Source: JAICYJ01 sp963766445 (GTDB lineage: Bacteria > Actinomycetota > Thermoleophilia > Gaiellales > JAICJC01). Taken from it: 64,000 nt of DNA. The notes under the pieces were generated by a model. That model saw only the letters and a program-made list of their open reading frames with translations, ran no database searches and was not told the origin of the DNA. The stretch lies in NCBI GenBank assembly GCA_963766445.1, contig CAVXZW010000019.1, positions 124,001 to 188,000 on the forward strand, given 5' to 3'. Below, in pieces: positions 15,941 to 23,037 of this stretch (its first letter is position 1; each line of letters starts with the position of its first letter). The translations under genes and the position numbers were made by a program.

Positions 15941-16861
15941 TCACAGTTCCTCGCCCTCCCAGTAGTCGACCGGCTCGATCCGCCCGATCACGCCCACGCC
16001 GCACAGGTAGACCTTCCCCGACCGCGGGTAGTAGCAGATGTCGTTCGGCTCGCGGGTTCCGTAGGCCAGCAGCCCGATCCCGGCGTCGCCGGCCCGGATC
16101 GCGTGCGCGATCCCTGTCCCCGCCGGCCTCGTGATCACGCTGCCGCGGCGCACGGGGAACGACTCGTCGCCCAGCTCGCACCTCCCGCCTCCCTCGAGCA
16201 CGACGAAGATCTCCTCCTCGGCCGAGTGGCAGTGCGGCGCGCAGACCAGCCGGCCCGGCTCCGAGGTGATGTGCTTGAGGCCGGTTCGGACCGTCCCCGT
16301 GGCCGCGCCCAGGTCGCGCCGCACCCGCACCGTCGGCCCCGCCGGCATCGGCTCCACGTCGTCCAGCGCCGCCACGTTGGGGTGGCGCTCGCCGGGCTCG
16401 GGGAACGGAAAGTCACCGGCGACGTCGTCCAGCTTGAACAGGTTGCGCATCCCCGGCGCCTCCACCACCGTCGGGCCGGCCCAGGCGTGGCCGGCACGCG
16501 GCAGGTAGCAGAGCTCCAGGGGCACGCGGGTGCCGAAGGCGAGCACGTCCAGCACCTGGTCGCCGGCGCGCAGCGTGTGCGTCTGCGCGTTTGCCGGGTG
16601 GGCGATGGTGTCGCCGGGCCCGACCGCGCAGACCTGGCCGTCTTGCCACAGCAACCCCGTCCCGGACAGCACGTGGAAGATCTCCTCCTCCGCGCCGTGG
16701 ATGTGAGCCGGCGTCGAGCGGCGGCCCGGCTGGATCGTGATCCGGTTCAGACCGACCCGGTCGCTGCTTCCGAGCCGGCCCAGGTCGAACCAGGTGGCGT
16801 GGATGTCGCCGGCATGGCGATCGCGGCCTGGGCAATCGTCCCAGTGGACAACGTGCGTCAT
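15941..16861 (-). CDS. bicupin protein (two cupin domains)
   Basis: A 306-residue protein made of two cupin barrels. Domain 1 (about 30-125) has PAHIHGAEEEIFHVLSGTG; domain 2 (about 180-290) has CAPHCHSAEEEIFVVLEGGG. Each keeps the HxH...E metal ligands, so two metal sites are likely. Both halves also share a LCYLPRAG / ICYYPRSGK segment after the barrel, showing an internal duplication. Likely a dioxygenase, decarboxylase or sugar-processing enzyme; the substrate is unknown. The start overlaps the stop of the upstream thioesterase (ATGA). Confidence 0.82.
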   Translation of the reverse strand: MTHVVHWDDCPGRDRHAGDIHATWFDLGRLGSSDRVGLNRITIQPGRRSTPAHIHGAEEEIFHVLSGTGLLWQDGQVCAVGPGDTIAHPANAQTHTLRAGDQVLDVLAFGTRVPLELCYLPRAGHAWAGPTVVEAPGMRNLFKLDDVAGDFPFPEPGERHPNVAALDDVEPMPAGPTVRVRRDLGAATGTVRTGLKHITSEPGRLVCAPHCHSAEEEIFVVLEGGGRCELGDESFPVRRGSVITRPAGTGIAHAIRAGDAGIGLLAYGTREPNDICYYPRSGKVYLCGVGVIGRIEPVDYWEGEEL

Positions 16862-17277
16862 CGCTCACCCTCCTTCGCATCCGGCTCGAGCGCTGCCTCC
16901 AGCAGCCGCCGCGCCTCGTCCGGGAACGGCTGTGACCGCTCCCGCGCCTGGTCGCAGTGCACCATCACCGATTCCGCCACCGCCGCCACCTCACCGGTCG
17001 CGCTCGACGTGATCGTCTCGCGGGTGACCACGCTCGACGACCCTACCCGGATCACGACCAGCGCGACGTCCACCAGGTCGTCGCTCTGCACGAGGCTGCG
17101 CCGGAAGTCCACCGACGTGTGCCGCAGCACCATCTGGTTGACGGTGTCGTGGCTGAGCAGGCCGGTGTAGAACTCGTCCCGCGCCTCCTCCAGGTAGGTC
17201 AGGAAGACGGCGTTGTTGACGTGCCCGAAGCCGTCCAGATCCCGCCACCTGATCTCCACGCGTTTGGCGTATCCCAT
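16858..17277 (-). CDS. acyl-CoA thioesterase, 4HBT hotdog fold
   Basis: A 139-residue hotdog-fold protein of the 4-hydroxybenzoyl-CoA thioesterase/FcbC-YbgC group. The active-site segment RWRDLDGFGHVNNAVFLTYLEEARDEF carries the conserved Asp-x-x-x-H-V-N-N pattern with Asp at residue 13. These enzymes hydrolyse acyl-CoA thioesters. The start ATG at 17277 gives the family's normal N-terminus. It is coupled to the downstream bicupin gene by a 4-base overlap and is divergent from the esterase gene. Confidence 0.87.
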   Translation of the reverse strand: MGYAKRVEIRWRDLDGFGHVNNAVFLTYLEEARDEFYTGLLSHDTVNQMVLRHTSVDFRRSLVQSDDLVDVALVVIRVGSSSVVTRETITSSATGEVAAVAESVMVHCDQARERSQPFPDEARRLLEAALEPDAKEGER

Positions 17278-17282
17278 GGCGC

Positions 17283-17288
17283 TACTCT
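17283..17288. promoter_or_regulatory. divergent promoter, thioesterase / esterase
   Basis: TACTCT (17283-17288) lies 8 bases before the plus-strand GTG at 17297. On the minus strand CAGAGT (complement of 17284-17289) lies 6 bases before the thioesterase ATG. The two -10 boxes overlap almost completely. Confidence 0.4.
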
Positions 17289-17296
17289 GCCAGATC

Positions 17297-17933
17297 GTGG
17301 ATCCGATCACGGCACTGACCCGCCCGGCCGACGGCCCGCCGCAGGGGGCGCTGGTGCTCCTGCACGGCCGCGGATCGAGCGAGCACGACCTGGTCGATCT
17401 GTTCGACCTGGTCGACCCGGAGCGGAGGCTGGTCGGCATCACCCCCCGCGCGCCGCTGGCGCTTCCGCCGGGCGGCCGCCACTGGTACGCCCTCCGCGAG
17501 ATCGGCTATCCGGACCCGGCCACGTTCCTGGCCACGATGCAGGCTGGCCGGCGAGTGGCTGGACGGGTTGGCCGAGAGCACCGGAGTGCCGCTCGAGCGC
17601 ACCGTGCTGGGCGGGTTCTCGCAGGGCTGCGTGATGTCCTGGGCGCTGGGCCTGGCCGCAGGCCGGCAGCGGCCGGCCGGCATCATCGGCCTGTCCGGGT
17701 TCATGCCCACGGTCGAGGGTTTCCAGCTCGACCTCGACGGCCTCACCGGCTACCCGGTGGCGATCGCCCACGGCACGCTCGACTCCGTGATCAGCGTGGA
17801 CTGGGGGAGGCGGGCGCGCGACCGCATGGTCGCCGCCGGCGCCGAGGTCACGTACCACGAGTCGCCTGTGCCACACACGGTGGATCCGGCTGTGTTCCCG
17901 ATCCTCGCCGCCTGGCTGGGAGAGGTGATCTGA
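17297..17933 (+). CDS. phospholipase/carboxylesterase family alpha/beta hydrolase (frameshifted)
   Basis: An approximately 211-residue hydrolase of the YpfH/acyl-protein thioesterase type. The first part has VLLHGRGSSEHDLVDL (oxyanion region); the second, in another frame, has TVLGGFSQGCVMSWALGL with the nucleophile Ser, then PVAIAHGTLDSVISVDWG and the His in SPVPHTVDP. The break is near 17541: ATGCAGGCTGG seems to hold one extra G, and removing it gives QLAGEWLDGLAEST. All catalytic elements are kept, so an assembly error is likelier than decay. It overlaps the EamA gene at its stop. Confidence 0.82.
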
Positions 17934-18805
17934 GCCACGCCCGGGCCCACCTGGTACTGGCAACCGTGGTGGTGTTGTGGGCGGGAGCGTTTGCGGCGAT
18001 CAAGCACCTGCTGGACGCCGGCCTGTCCGCGCCCGAGATCGCGGCCGCGCGCTTTCTGATGGTGGCGCCGGCCTTCGCGGCCACGCTGTATCTGTCCGGC
18101 GGTCTGCCGGGCCTCAGCCGGCGGGACTGGATACGGGTGATCGTGGCCGGCCTCTGCTGGGTCGCCGTCTACCACCTGGCGCTGAACGAGGGGGAGCTGC
18201 GCACCACCTCGGGCACGGCGGCCGTGATCGTGGGTACCGCCCCCGGCATGACGCTCGCGCTGGCCCTGCTGCTGGGCCTGGAGCGGTTCTCGCCCTGGCG
18301 GCTGGTCGGTCTGGTGGTGGCGTTCTGCGGCGTGGTCGTCGTCGTCACGCTCGGCTCAGGGCAGGCCGTCTCGCTGGACAACGCGGCCGGGCCGCTGCTG
18401 GTGCTGGTGGCGGCGTTCTCGTTCGCGCTCTACAACGTGCTGGTGAAGCCGCTGTCCGCGCATGCCAGCACCACCTCCATCAGCTCCGCCGCCACCCTGG
18501 CCGGCACCGTGCCGCTGCTGTTTCTGCTGCAGCCCTCGTCCGGCGATCACCTGCGTGGGCTGTCGCGCGAGGACTGGGCGCTGCTGCTCTACCTGGGGCT
18601 GGGATGCACCCTGTTCGCCTACATCGGCTGGACGATGGCGCTGCGCCGGGTCGATGCCTCCCGCGCGGTCGCCTACCTGTACGGGGTGCCGCCGCTGGCG
18701 GTCGTGATCGGTGCGCTCACGCTGGGCGAGAGCGTCACGCCCTGGCTGGCGCTGGGCACGATGCTGGTGGTCGGTGGCGTGGCGGTCGCGCAGGTGCAGC
18801 GATGA
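17930..18805 (+). CDS. EamA/DMT-superfamily transporter
   Basis: A membrane protein of about 291 residues with ten hydrophobic helices in two EamA repeats (for example ATVVVLWAGAFAAIKHLL and the second-repeat WTMALRRVDASRAVAYLYGVPPLAVVIGAL). Drug/metabolite transporters of this type export amino acids, sugars or other metabolites. No ATG or GTG fits the N-terminus; the frame starts at CTG 17930, within CTGA overlapping the esterase stop, or at GTG 17966, which would cut into helix 1. The coupled CTG start is my choice but is uncertain. Confidence 0.82.
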   Translation: MSHARAHLVLATVVVLWAGAFAAIKHLLDAGLSAPEIAAARFLMVAPAFAATLYLSGGLPGLSRRDWIRVIVAGLCWVAVYHLALNEGELRTTSGTAAVIVGTAPGMTLALALLLGLERFSPWRLVGLVVAFCGVVVVVTLGSGQAVSLDNAAGPLLVLVAAFSFALYNVLVKPLSAHASTTSISSAATLAGTVPLLFLLQPSSGDHLRGLSREDWALLLYLGLGCTLFAYIGWTMALRRVDASRAVAYLYGVPPLAVVIGALTLGESVTPWLALGTMLVVGGVAVAQVQR

Positions 18806-19731
18806 GCGCGTTCACCTGGCGCGACGGCGATCGCACGATCGTCTACGGCGAGGACGCCGCCGGTGCCGTGGAGCGCCTGGGCTGGGACTCGGACACGACG
18901 CTCCTGACGACGCCGCGCGCCGACCCCGGCATCATGCCGGCGCTGATGGTGGAGGAGGGACAGGTGCCGGATCTGGCGGCGCGGCTGCTGCCGGAGGCGA
19001 GCGGGGGCCGGTTGCTGGCGTGGGGCGGAGGGCGGGTGATCGACACGGCCAAGGCCATCGCGTCGATCACCGGCGCCCGGGTGGGGGCCGTGCCGACCAC
19101 CCTGTCGGGAGCCGAGATGACGTCGCTTCACCGCAAGATCGAGGGCCGCGAGCAGGGGCCGTCCGTGCGGCCGGTGCTGGTCATCGGCGATCCCGTCTTG
19201 ATGTGCTCGCTGCCGGAGCCGGCGCTTCGGGCCAGCGCGTTGAACGCGCTGGCCCATGGCGTGGAGGCGCTGTACGGGCCTCGAGCCAACCCGGTCGCGA
19301 CGATCGTCGCGCTGCGCGGCGCGCAGCTGATCGCCGAGGGTGATCGTGCGCTCGGCGCGCTGCTCTGTGCCTACGCCGTTGACTCTGCGGGCTACGCCGT
19401 TCACCACGTGCTCTCCCAGACCACCGTCCGGGTGGCCGGCACCGGCCACGCCCAGACCAACGCAGCGGTGCTGCCGGCGACCATCACCGTCATGCTGCAG
19501 CGGGCGCCCGATCCGATGGCTGATCTGGCAACGGCGCTCGGGGTGAGCGCCGGTGATCTCGTCGCACGCGTGGACGAGCTGGGCGGCCACGCCCGGATCG
19601 ACATCGACACGCCCGCCCGGGAGGCGGTGGTCGACGCGGCGCTGAGGCGCCCGGAGCTGGCCGACACCCCCGGGCCGGAGGTGACCCGAGCCGAGCTGCT
19701 GGGCATGCTCGCGATGGCGGCCGCCGGGTAG
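18802..19731 (+). CDS. iron-containing alcohol dehydrogenase family protein
   Basis: A 309-residue protein of the iron-type alcohol dehydrogenase/maleylacetate reductase superfamily. The NAD-binding segment GGRLLAWGGGRVIDTAKAIA is at about 62-80, with PTTLSGAEMTS after it. Metal ligands are visible in ALNALAHGVEALYG, GYAVHHVLSQ and GTGHAQTNAAVLP. It is shorter than typical members (about 350-385), closest to maleylacetate reductases. Its ATG overlaps the EamA stop (ATGA), making an esterase-transporter-dehydrogenase operon that may process one carbon source. Confidence 0.83.
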   Translation: MSAFTWRDGDRTIVYGEDAAGAVERLGWDSDTTLLTTPRADPGIMPALMVEEGQVPDLAARLLPEASGGRLLAWGGGRVIDTAKAIASITGARVGAVPTTLSGAEMTSLHRKIEGREQGPSVRPVLVIGDPVLMCSLPEPALRASALNALAHGVEALYGPRANPVATIVALRGAQLIAEGDRALGALLCAYAVDSAGYAVHHVLSQTTVRVAGTGHAQTNAAVLPATITVMLQRAPDPMADLATALGVSAGDLVARVDELGGHARIDIDTPAREAVVDAALRRPELADTPGPEVTRAELLGMLAMAAAG

Positions 19732-19734
19732 ACT
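19729..19734 (+). promoter_or_regulatory. -10 box before the 76-aa protein / ilvD
   Basis: TAGACT lies 7 bases before the ATG at 19742 and overlaps the stop codon of the upstream dehydrogenase. Confidence 0.5.
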
Positions 19735-19741
19735 TGCCCCG

Positions 19742-19972
19742 ATGGGCAAGGGCTACGCAGAGGGATCGGCGGCCGAGGAGGCCGAGGCGGCGCGCGAGCG
19801 CGGCGACCACCTGGCGCGCCCCGGCATCGCCCAGACGCGCCGGGTCGTGTTCGGCTCGACGCCCGACAACCCCACGCAGCACCTGATCGGGTACGCCGAC
19901 GAGGTCGACGCGGACGCGCTGTTCGCGGCCGGCAAGGCCTGGGGCATCAAGGTCGTAAACGCCGTTGAGTAA
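19742..19972 (+). CDS. hypothetical protein, 76 aa, upstream of ilvD
   Basis: A 76-residue acidic soluble protein, starting MGKGYAEGSAAEEAEAARER, with the middle QTRRVVFGSTPDNPTQHLIGYADEVDADALFAAG. I recognise no family. It has a clear leaderless promoter, and its last codons overlap the ilvD start by 8 bases, so ilvD translation is coupled to it. It may be a small regulator or simply a conserved companion of ilvD. Confidence 0.65.
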   Translation: MGKGYAEGSAAEEAEAARERGDHLARPGIAQTRRVVFGSTPDNPTQHLIGYADEVDADALFAAGKAWGIKVVNAVE

Positions 19973-21662
19973 CCCCTACGACCGCCCGTCCGACCCCGCG
20001 AAGCGCCATAGCGCCGCCCTCACCGACGGCCCCGACCGGGCCGCGGCCCGCGCGATGCTGAAGGGCATCGGATTCACCGACGACGACCTGGCGCGGCCGA
20101 TCATCGGCGTCTCCACCACGTGGATCGAGACGATGCCCTGCAACTTCAACCAGCGCGAGCTGGCGCAGCGCGTGAAGGCCGGCGTCCGCGCCGCGGGCGG
20201 CACGCCGATGGAGTTCAACACGATCTCGGTGTCGGACGGCGTCTCGATGGGGACCGAGGGCATGCGCGCCTCGCTGGTCAGCCGCGAGGTGATCGCCGAC
20301 TCGATCGAGCTGGTGGTGCGGGGTCACCTGATGGACGGATTGGTCTGCCTGGTCGGCTGCGACAAGACGATCCCGGCCGCGGCCATGGCGTTGTGCCGGC
20401 TGGACGTGCCCGGGCTGGTGCTCTACAACGGCACGATCGCGCCCGGCACCTTCCGCGGCCGCGACATCACCATCCAGGACGTGTTCGAGGCGATCGGCGC
20501 CTACGCGGCCGAGCGGATCGACGCCGAGGAGCTGCACGCCGTCGAGTCGGCCGCCTGCCCCGGCGCCGGCGCCTGCGGCGGGCAGTACACGGCCAACACG
20601 ATGTCAACTGCGCTCGAGTTCCTCGGTCTGTCGCCGGGCGGCATGAACGGCATTCCGGCGCTCAACCGGGGCAAGGGCGACGCGGCCGAGAAGGCCGGCG
20701 AGCTGGTGATGCAGCTGGTCCGCGACGACGTCCGGCCCTCGCAGATCGTGACCCGCGATGCGCTCGAGAACGCCGCCGCCTCGGTGGCGGCGACCGGCGG
20801 CTCCACCAACGGCGTGCTGCACCTGCTGGCGATCGCCCGCGAGCTGGACATCCCGTTCTCGATCGACGACTTCGACCGCATCGCCGGCCGTACGCCGATC
20901 GTGGCCAGCCTCAAGCCCGGCGGCGAGTTCGTGGCCACCGACATCTTCGATGCCGGCGGCGTGGCGCTGGTGGCACGGGAGCTGGCCAAGCGCGAGCTGG
21001 TGCACGTGGGCGCGCGCACGGTGGACGGCCGCACGCTGGGCGAGATCGCCGATCAGGTGGTGGAGACTCCCGGGCAGCCGGTGGTGGTGCCGATCGACCG
21101 CCCGATCAAGCCCACGGGCGGCCTCGCGATCCTGCGCGGCAACCTCTCGCCGGACGGCTGCGTCGTCAAGCTGGCCGGGCATGAGCGGCTCAGCCATCGC
21201 GGCCCGGCCCGCGTCTTCGACTCCGAGGAGGACTGCTTCGCCGCCGTCAAGAGCCGCTCGATCGAGGCCGGCGACGTGGTCGTGATCCGCTACGAGGGCC
21301 CGGCGGGCGGCCCCGGCATGCGCGAGATGCTGCACGTGACCGCGGCGATCGTGGGCGAGGGGCTGGGAGACGAGGTGGCGCTGATCACCGACGGACGCTT
21401 CTCGGGCGCCACCCACGGCCTGATGGCGGGCCACGTCACGCCGGAGGCGGCGCACGGCGGCCCCATCGCGATCGTGCAGAACGGCGACATGATCGAGTTC
21501 GACATCGAGGCCCGCGAGCTGCGGGTGGAGCTGTCCGACGATGAGATCGCCGCCCGTCTGGCCGGCTGGACGGCGCCGGCTCCGCGCTACTCGACGGGCG
21601 TGTTCGCGAAGTACGCGGCGCTCGTGTCGAGCGCCAGCGAGGGTGCCGTCACCAGGCCGTGA
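19965..21662 (+). CDS. ilvD: dihydroxy-acid dehydratase
   Basis: A 565-residue iron-sulphur dehydratase that converts 2,3-dihydroxy-isovalerate and -3-methylvalerate to the 2-oxo acids in valine, leucine and isoleucine synthesis. Cluster cysteines lie in TTWIETMPCNFNQRELA, CLVGCDKTIPA and ACPGAGACGGQYTANTM; ATGGSTNGVLHLLAIA and TDGRFSGATHGLMAGHVTPEA are family signatures. The start is TTG inside the end of the small upstream gene. ilvD is unlinked from the ilvBNC operon 20 kb away. The GTG of the phosphoesterase gene overlaps its stop. Confidence 0.95.
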   Translation: MSNPYDRPSDPAKRHSAALTDGPDRAAARAMLKGIGFTDDDLARPIIGVSTTWIETMPCNFNQRELAQRVKAGVRAAGGTPMEFNTISVSDGVSMGTEGMRASLVSREVIADSIELVVRGHLMDGLVCLVGCDKTIPAAAMALCRLDVPGLVLYNGTIAPGTFRGRDITIQDVFEAIGAYAAERIDAEELHAVESAACPGAGACGGQYTANTMSTALEFLGLSPGGMNGIPALNRGKGDAAEKAGELVMQLVRDDVRPSQIVTRDALENAAASVAATGGSTNGVLHLLAIARELDIPFSIDDFDRIAGRTPIVASLKPGGEFVATDIFDAGGVALVARELAKRELVHVGARTVDGRTLGEIADQVVETPGQPVVVPIDRPIKPTGGLAILRGNLSPDGCVVKLAGHERLSHRGPARVFDSEEDCFAAVKSRSIEAGDVVVIRYEGPAGGPGMREMLHVTAAIVGEGLGDEVALITDGRFSGATHGLMAGHVTPEAAHGGPIAIVQNGDMIEFDIEARELRVELSDDEIAARLAGWTAPAPRYSTGVFAKYAALVSSASEGAVTRP

Positions 21663-22145
21663 ACGTCCTCGTCCTGGCCGACACCCACATCCCCGACCAT
21701 GCATCCGCCCTGCCCGAGGCGCTGCTGCCGCACCTGGAGTGGGCCGAGCTGATCCTGCACGGTGGCGATGCCACCAGCACCGACGTGCTGACCGAGCTCG
21801 AGGCCTACGCGCCGGTGCACGCGGTGCTCGGCAACATCGACGGCTGGGACGTGCGGGCGGCCGGCGTGCCCGAGCAGCTGCAGCTGAGCCTGGGCGGCGT
21901 GGAGGTGGCGATGGTGCACGACGCCGGGTCCGCGCCAGGGGCGTGAGGCGCGCCTGCGAAAGCGGTTCCCGGCTGCGGCGGTGATCGTGTTCGCACACTC
22001 GCACCAGCCGGTGATCGAGCTGGTGGACGACGTGCTCTTCCTCAACCCGGGCAGCCCCACCTGGAAACGGCGGGCCGCGTACCCCAGCGTGCTGCGCCTG
22101 GTGATCGGCGCCGAAGGCGTCGACGCGGCGCTGATCCGGCTGTAG
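21659..22145 (+). CDS. YfcE/MJ0936-type metallophosphoesterase (frameshifted)
   Basis: A small phosphodiesterase of about 161 residues that would hydrolyse a phosphodiester using two metals. Motifs: LVLADTHIPD, LILHGGDATS, LGNIDGWD, and in the second frame VIVFAHSHQPV plus LFLNPGSPT. The frame breaks in a GGGG run at 21938-21941; with three Gs the reading continues SAPGREARLRKRFP and joins both halves. Homopolymer position and intact motifs argue for a sequencing error. The GTG start overlaps the ilvD stop. Confidence 0.82.
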
Positions 22146-22155
22146 AGCGCCGCGC

Positions 22156-23037
22156 TCACACCGAGACGCGCGACAGCGCCTGGCCGGTCAGGCCGCTCAG
22201 CAGCCGCCGCTTCCATGCCGTCTGCTCGAGGCCGGGCAGGCCCGCCAGCGGATCGGCCGGATCGAGCAAGCGCGGCAGGTTCGATACCCCGATCGCTGCC
22301 AGCCGCAGTTGGTCGCCGAAGCGGGCGGCCGCGACGCCGGCCAGCGCGAAGCTCCACGCGTGCCGTTCGCCGGCCCGCTCGTACGCGCTTGCGTCCGGGG
22401 CGCTCGGCACGACCACGGCGGTCACGAACTCGCCCGGCGCCAGCGACAGGGTGGAGCGGTTCTCGTCGCTGGCCCTGCGGTAGAGATCCGCCAGCGGGAT
22501 CCCCTGTGGGCGGCGGCTGGTCTCGACGGTCGCGTCCAGCGCCAACAGGGCTGCGGCCAGGTCGCTGGGCGCTACCGAGATGCAGTCGCCCGGCTCCAGA
22601 CCGTGCTTGCGGTGGTCGCCGATCTGGGCGTAGCAGGTGTCGCCGCCGCGCAGCCAGCAGGTCAGGTCGGGGTGCCGGAAGTACCAGCAGCGCACCTGCT
22701 GGCAGAGGTTCCCGCCGACGGTGCCCATCTCGCGCAGCTGCGGTGAGGCCGCCGCCGAGGCGGCCTGATGCAGCACCGCGAAGCGCTCGCGGACGCCTTC
22801 GTCGCGGCCGAGGTCCGCCAGCGTCACGGTTGCGCCGATGCGGATGCCCTCGCCCTCGGGCGCGATCGCGTCCAGGCCCAGGCCACGTAGGTCGACGACC
22901 GACTCGGCCGGCAGGATCCCGCGGTCCTGCTGGGTGAGCAGGTCGGTGCCGCCGCCCATGGCGCGTGCGGCAGGCTGCGACAGCGCCGCGGCCGCCTCCT
23001 CGACCCCCACCGGCCGCGCGTAGGCGAACGTCCTCAC
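22156..23037 (-). CDS. molybdenum hydroxylase FAD-binding subunit (CoxM/XdhB-like)
   Basis: A 293-residue flavoprotein subunit of a xanthine dehydrogenase/CO dehydrogenase-family enzyme; it takes electrons from the iron-sulphur subunit. FAD motifs are AMGGGTDLL (27-34) and GTVGGNLCQ (105-113). A cysteine-rich insertion, Cys112, Cys117, Cys127 and Cys135, lies at the place where 4-hydroxybenzoyl-CoA reductase has an extra [4Fe-4S] cluster, so an additional cluster is possible. It is last in the order small-large-medium, with a GTGA overlap to the large subunit gene. Confidence 0.88.
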   Translation of the reverse strand: MRTFAYARPVGVEEAAAALSQPAARAMGGGTDLLTQQDRGILPAESVVDLRGLGLDAIAPEGEGIRIGATVTLADLGRDEGVRERFAVLHQAASAAASPQLREMGTVGGNLCQQVRCWYFRHPDLTCWLRGGDTCYAQIGDHRKHGLEPGDCISVAPSDLAAALLALDATVETSRRPQGIPLADLYRRASDENRSTLSLAPGEFVTAVVVPSAPDASAYERAGERHAWSFALAGVAAARFGDQLRLAAIGVSNLPRLLDPADPLAGLPGLEQTAWKRRLLSGLTGQALSRVSV

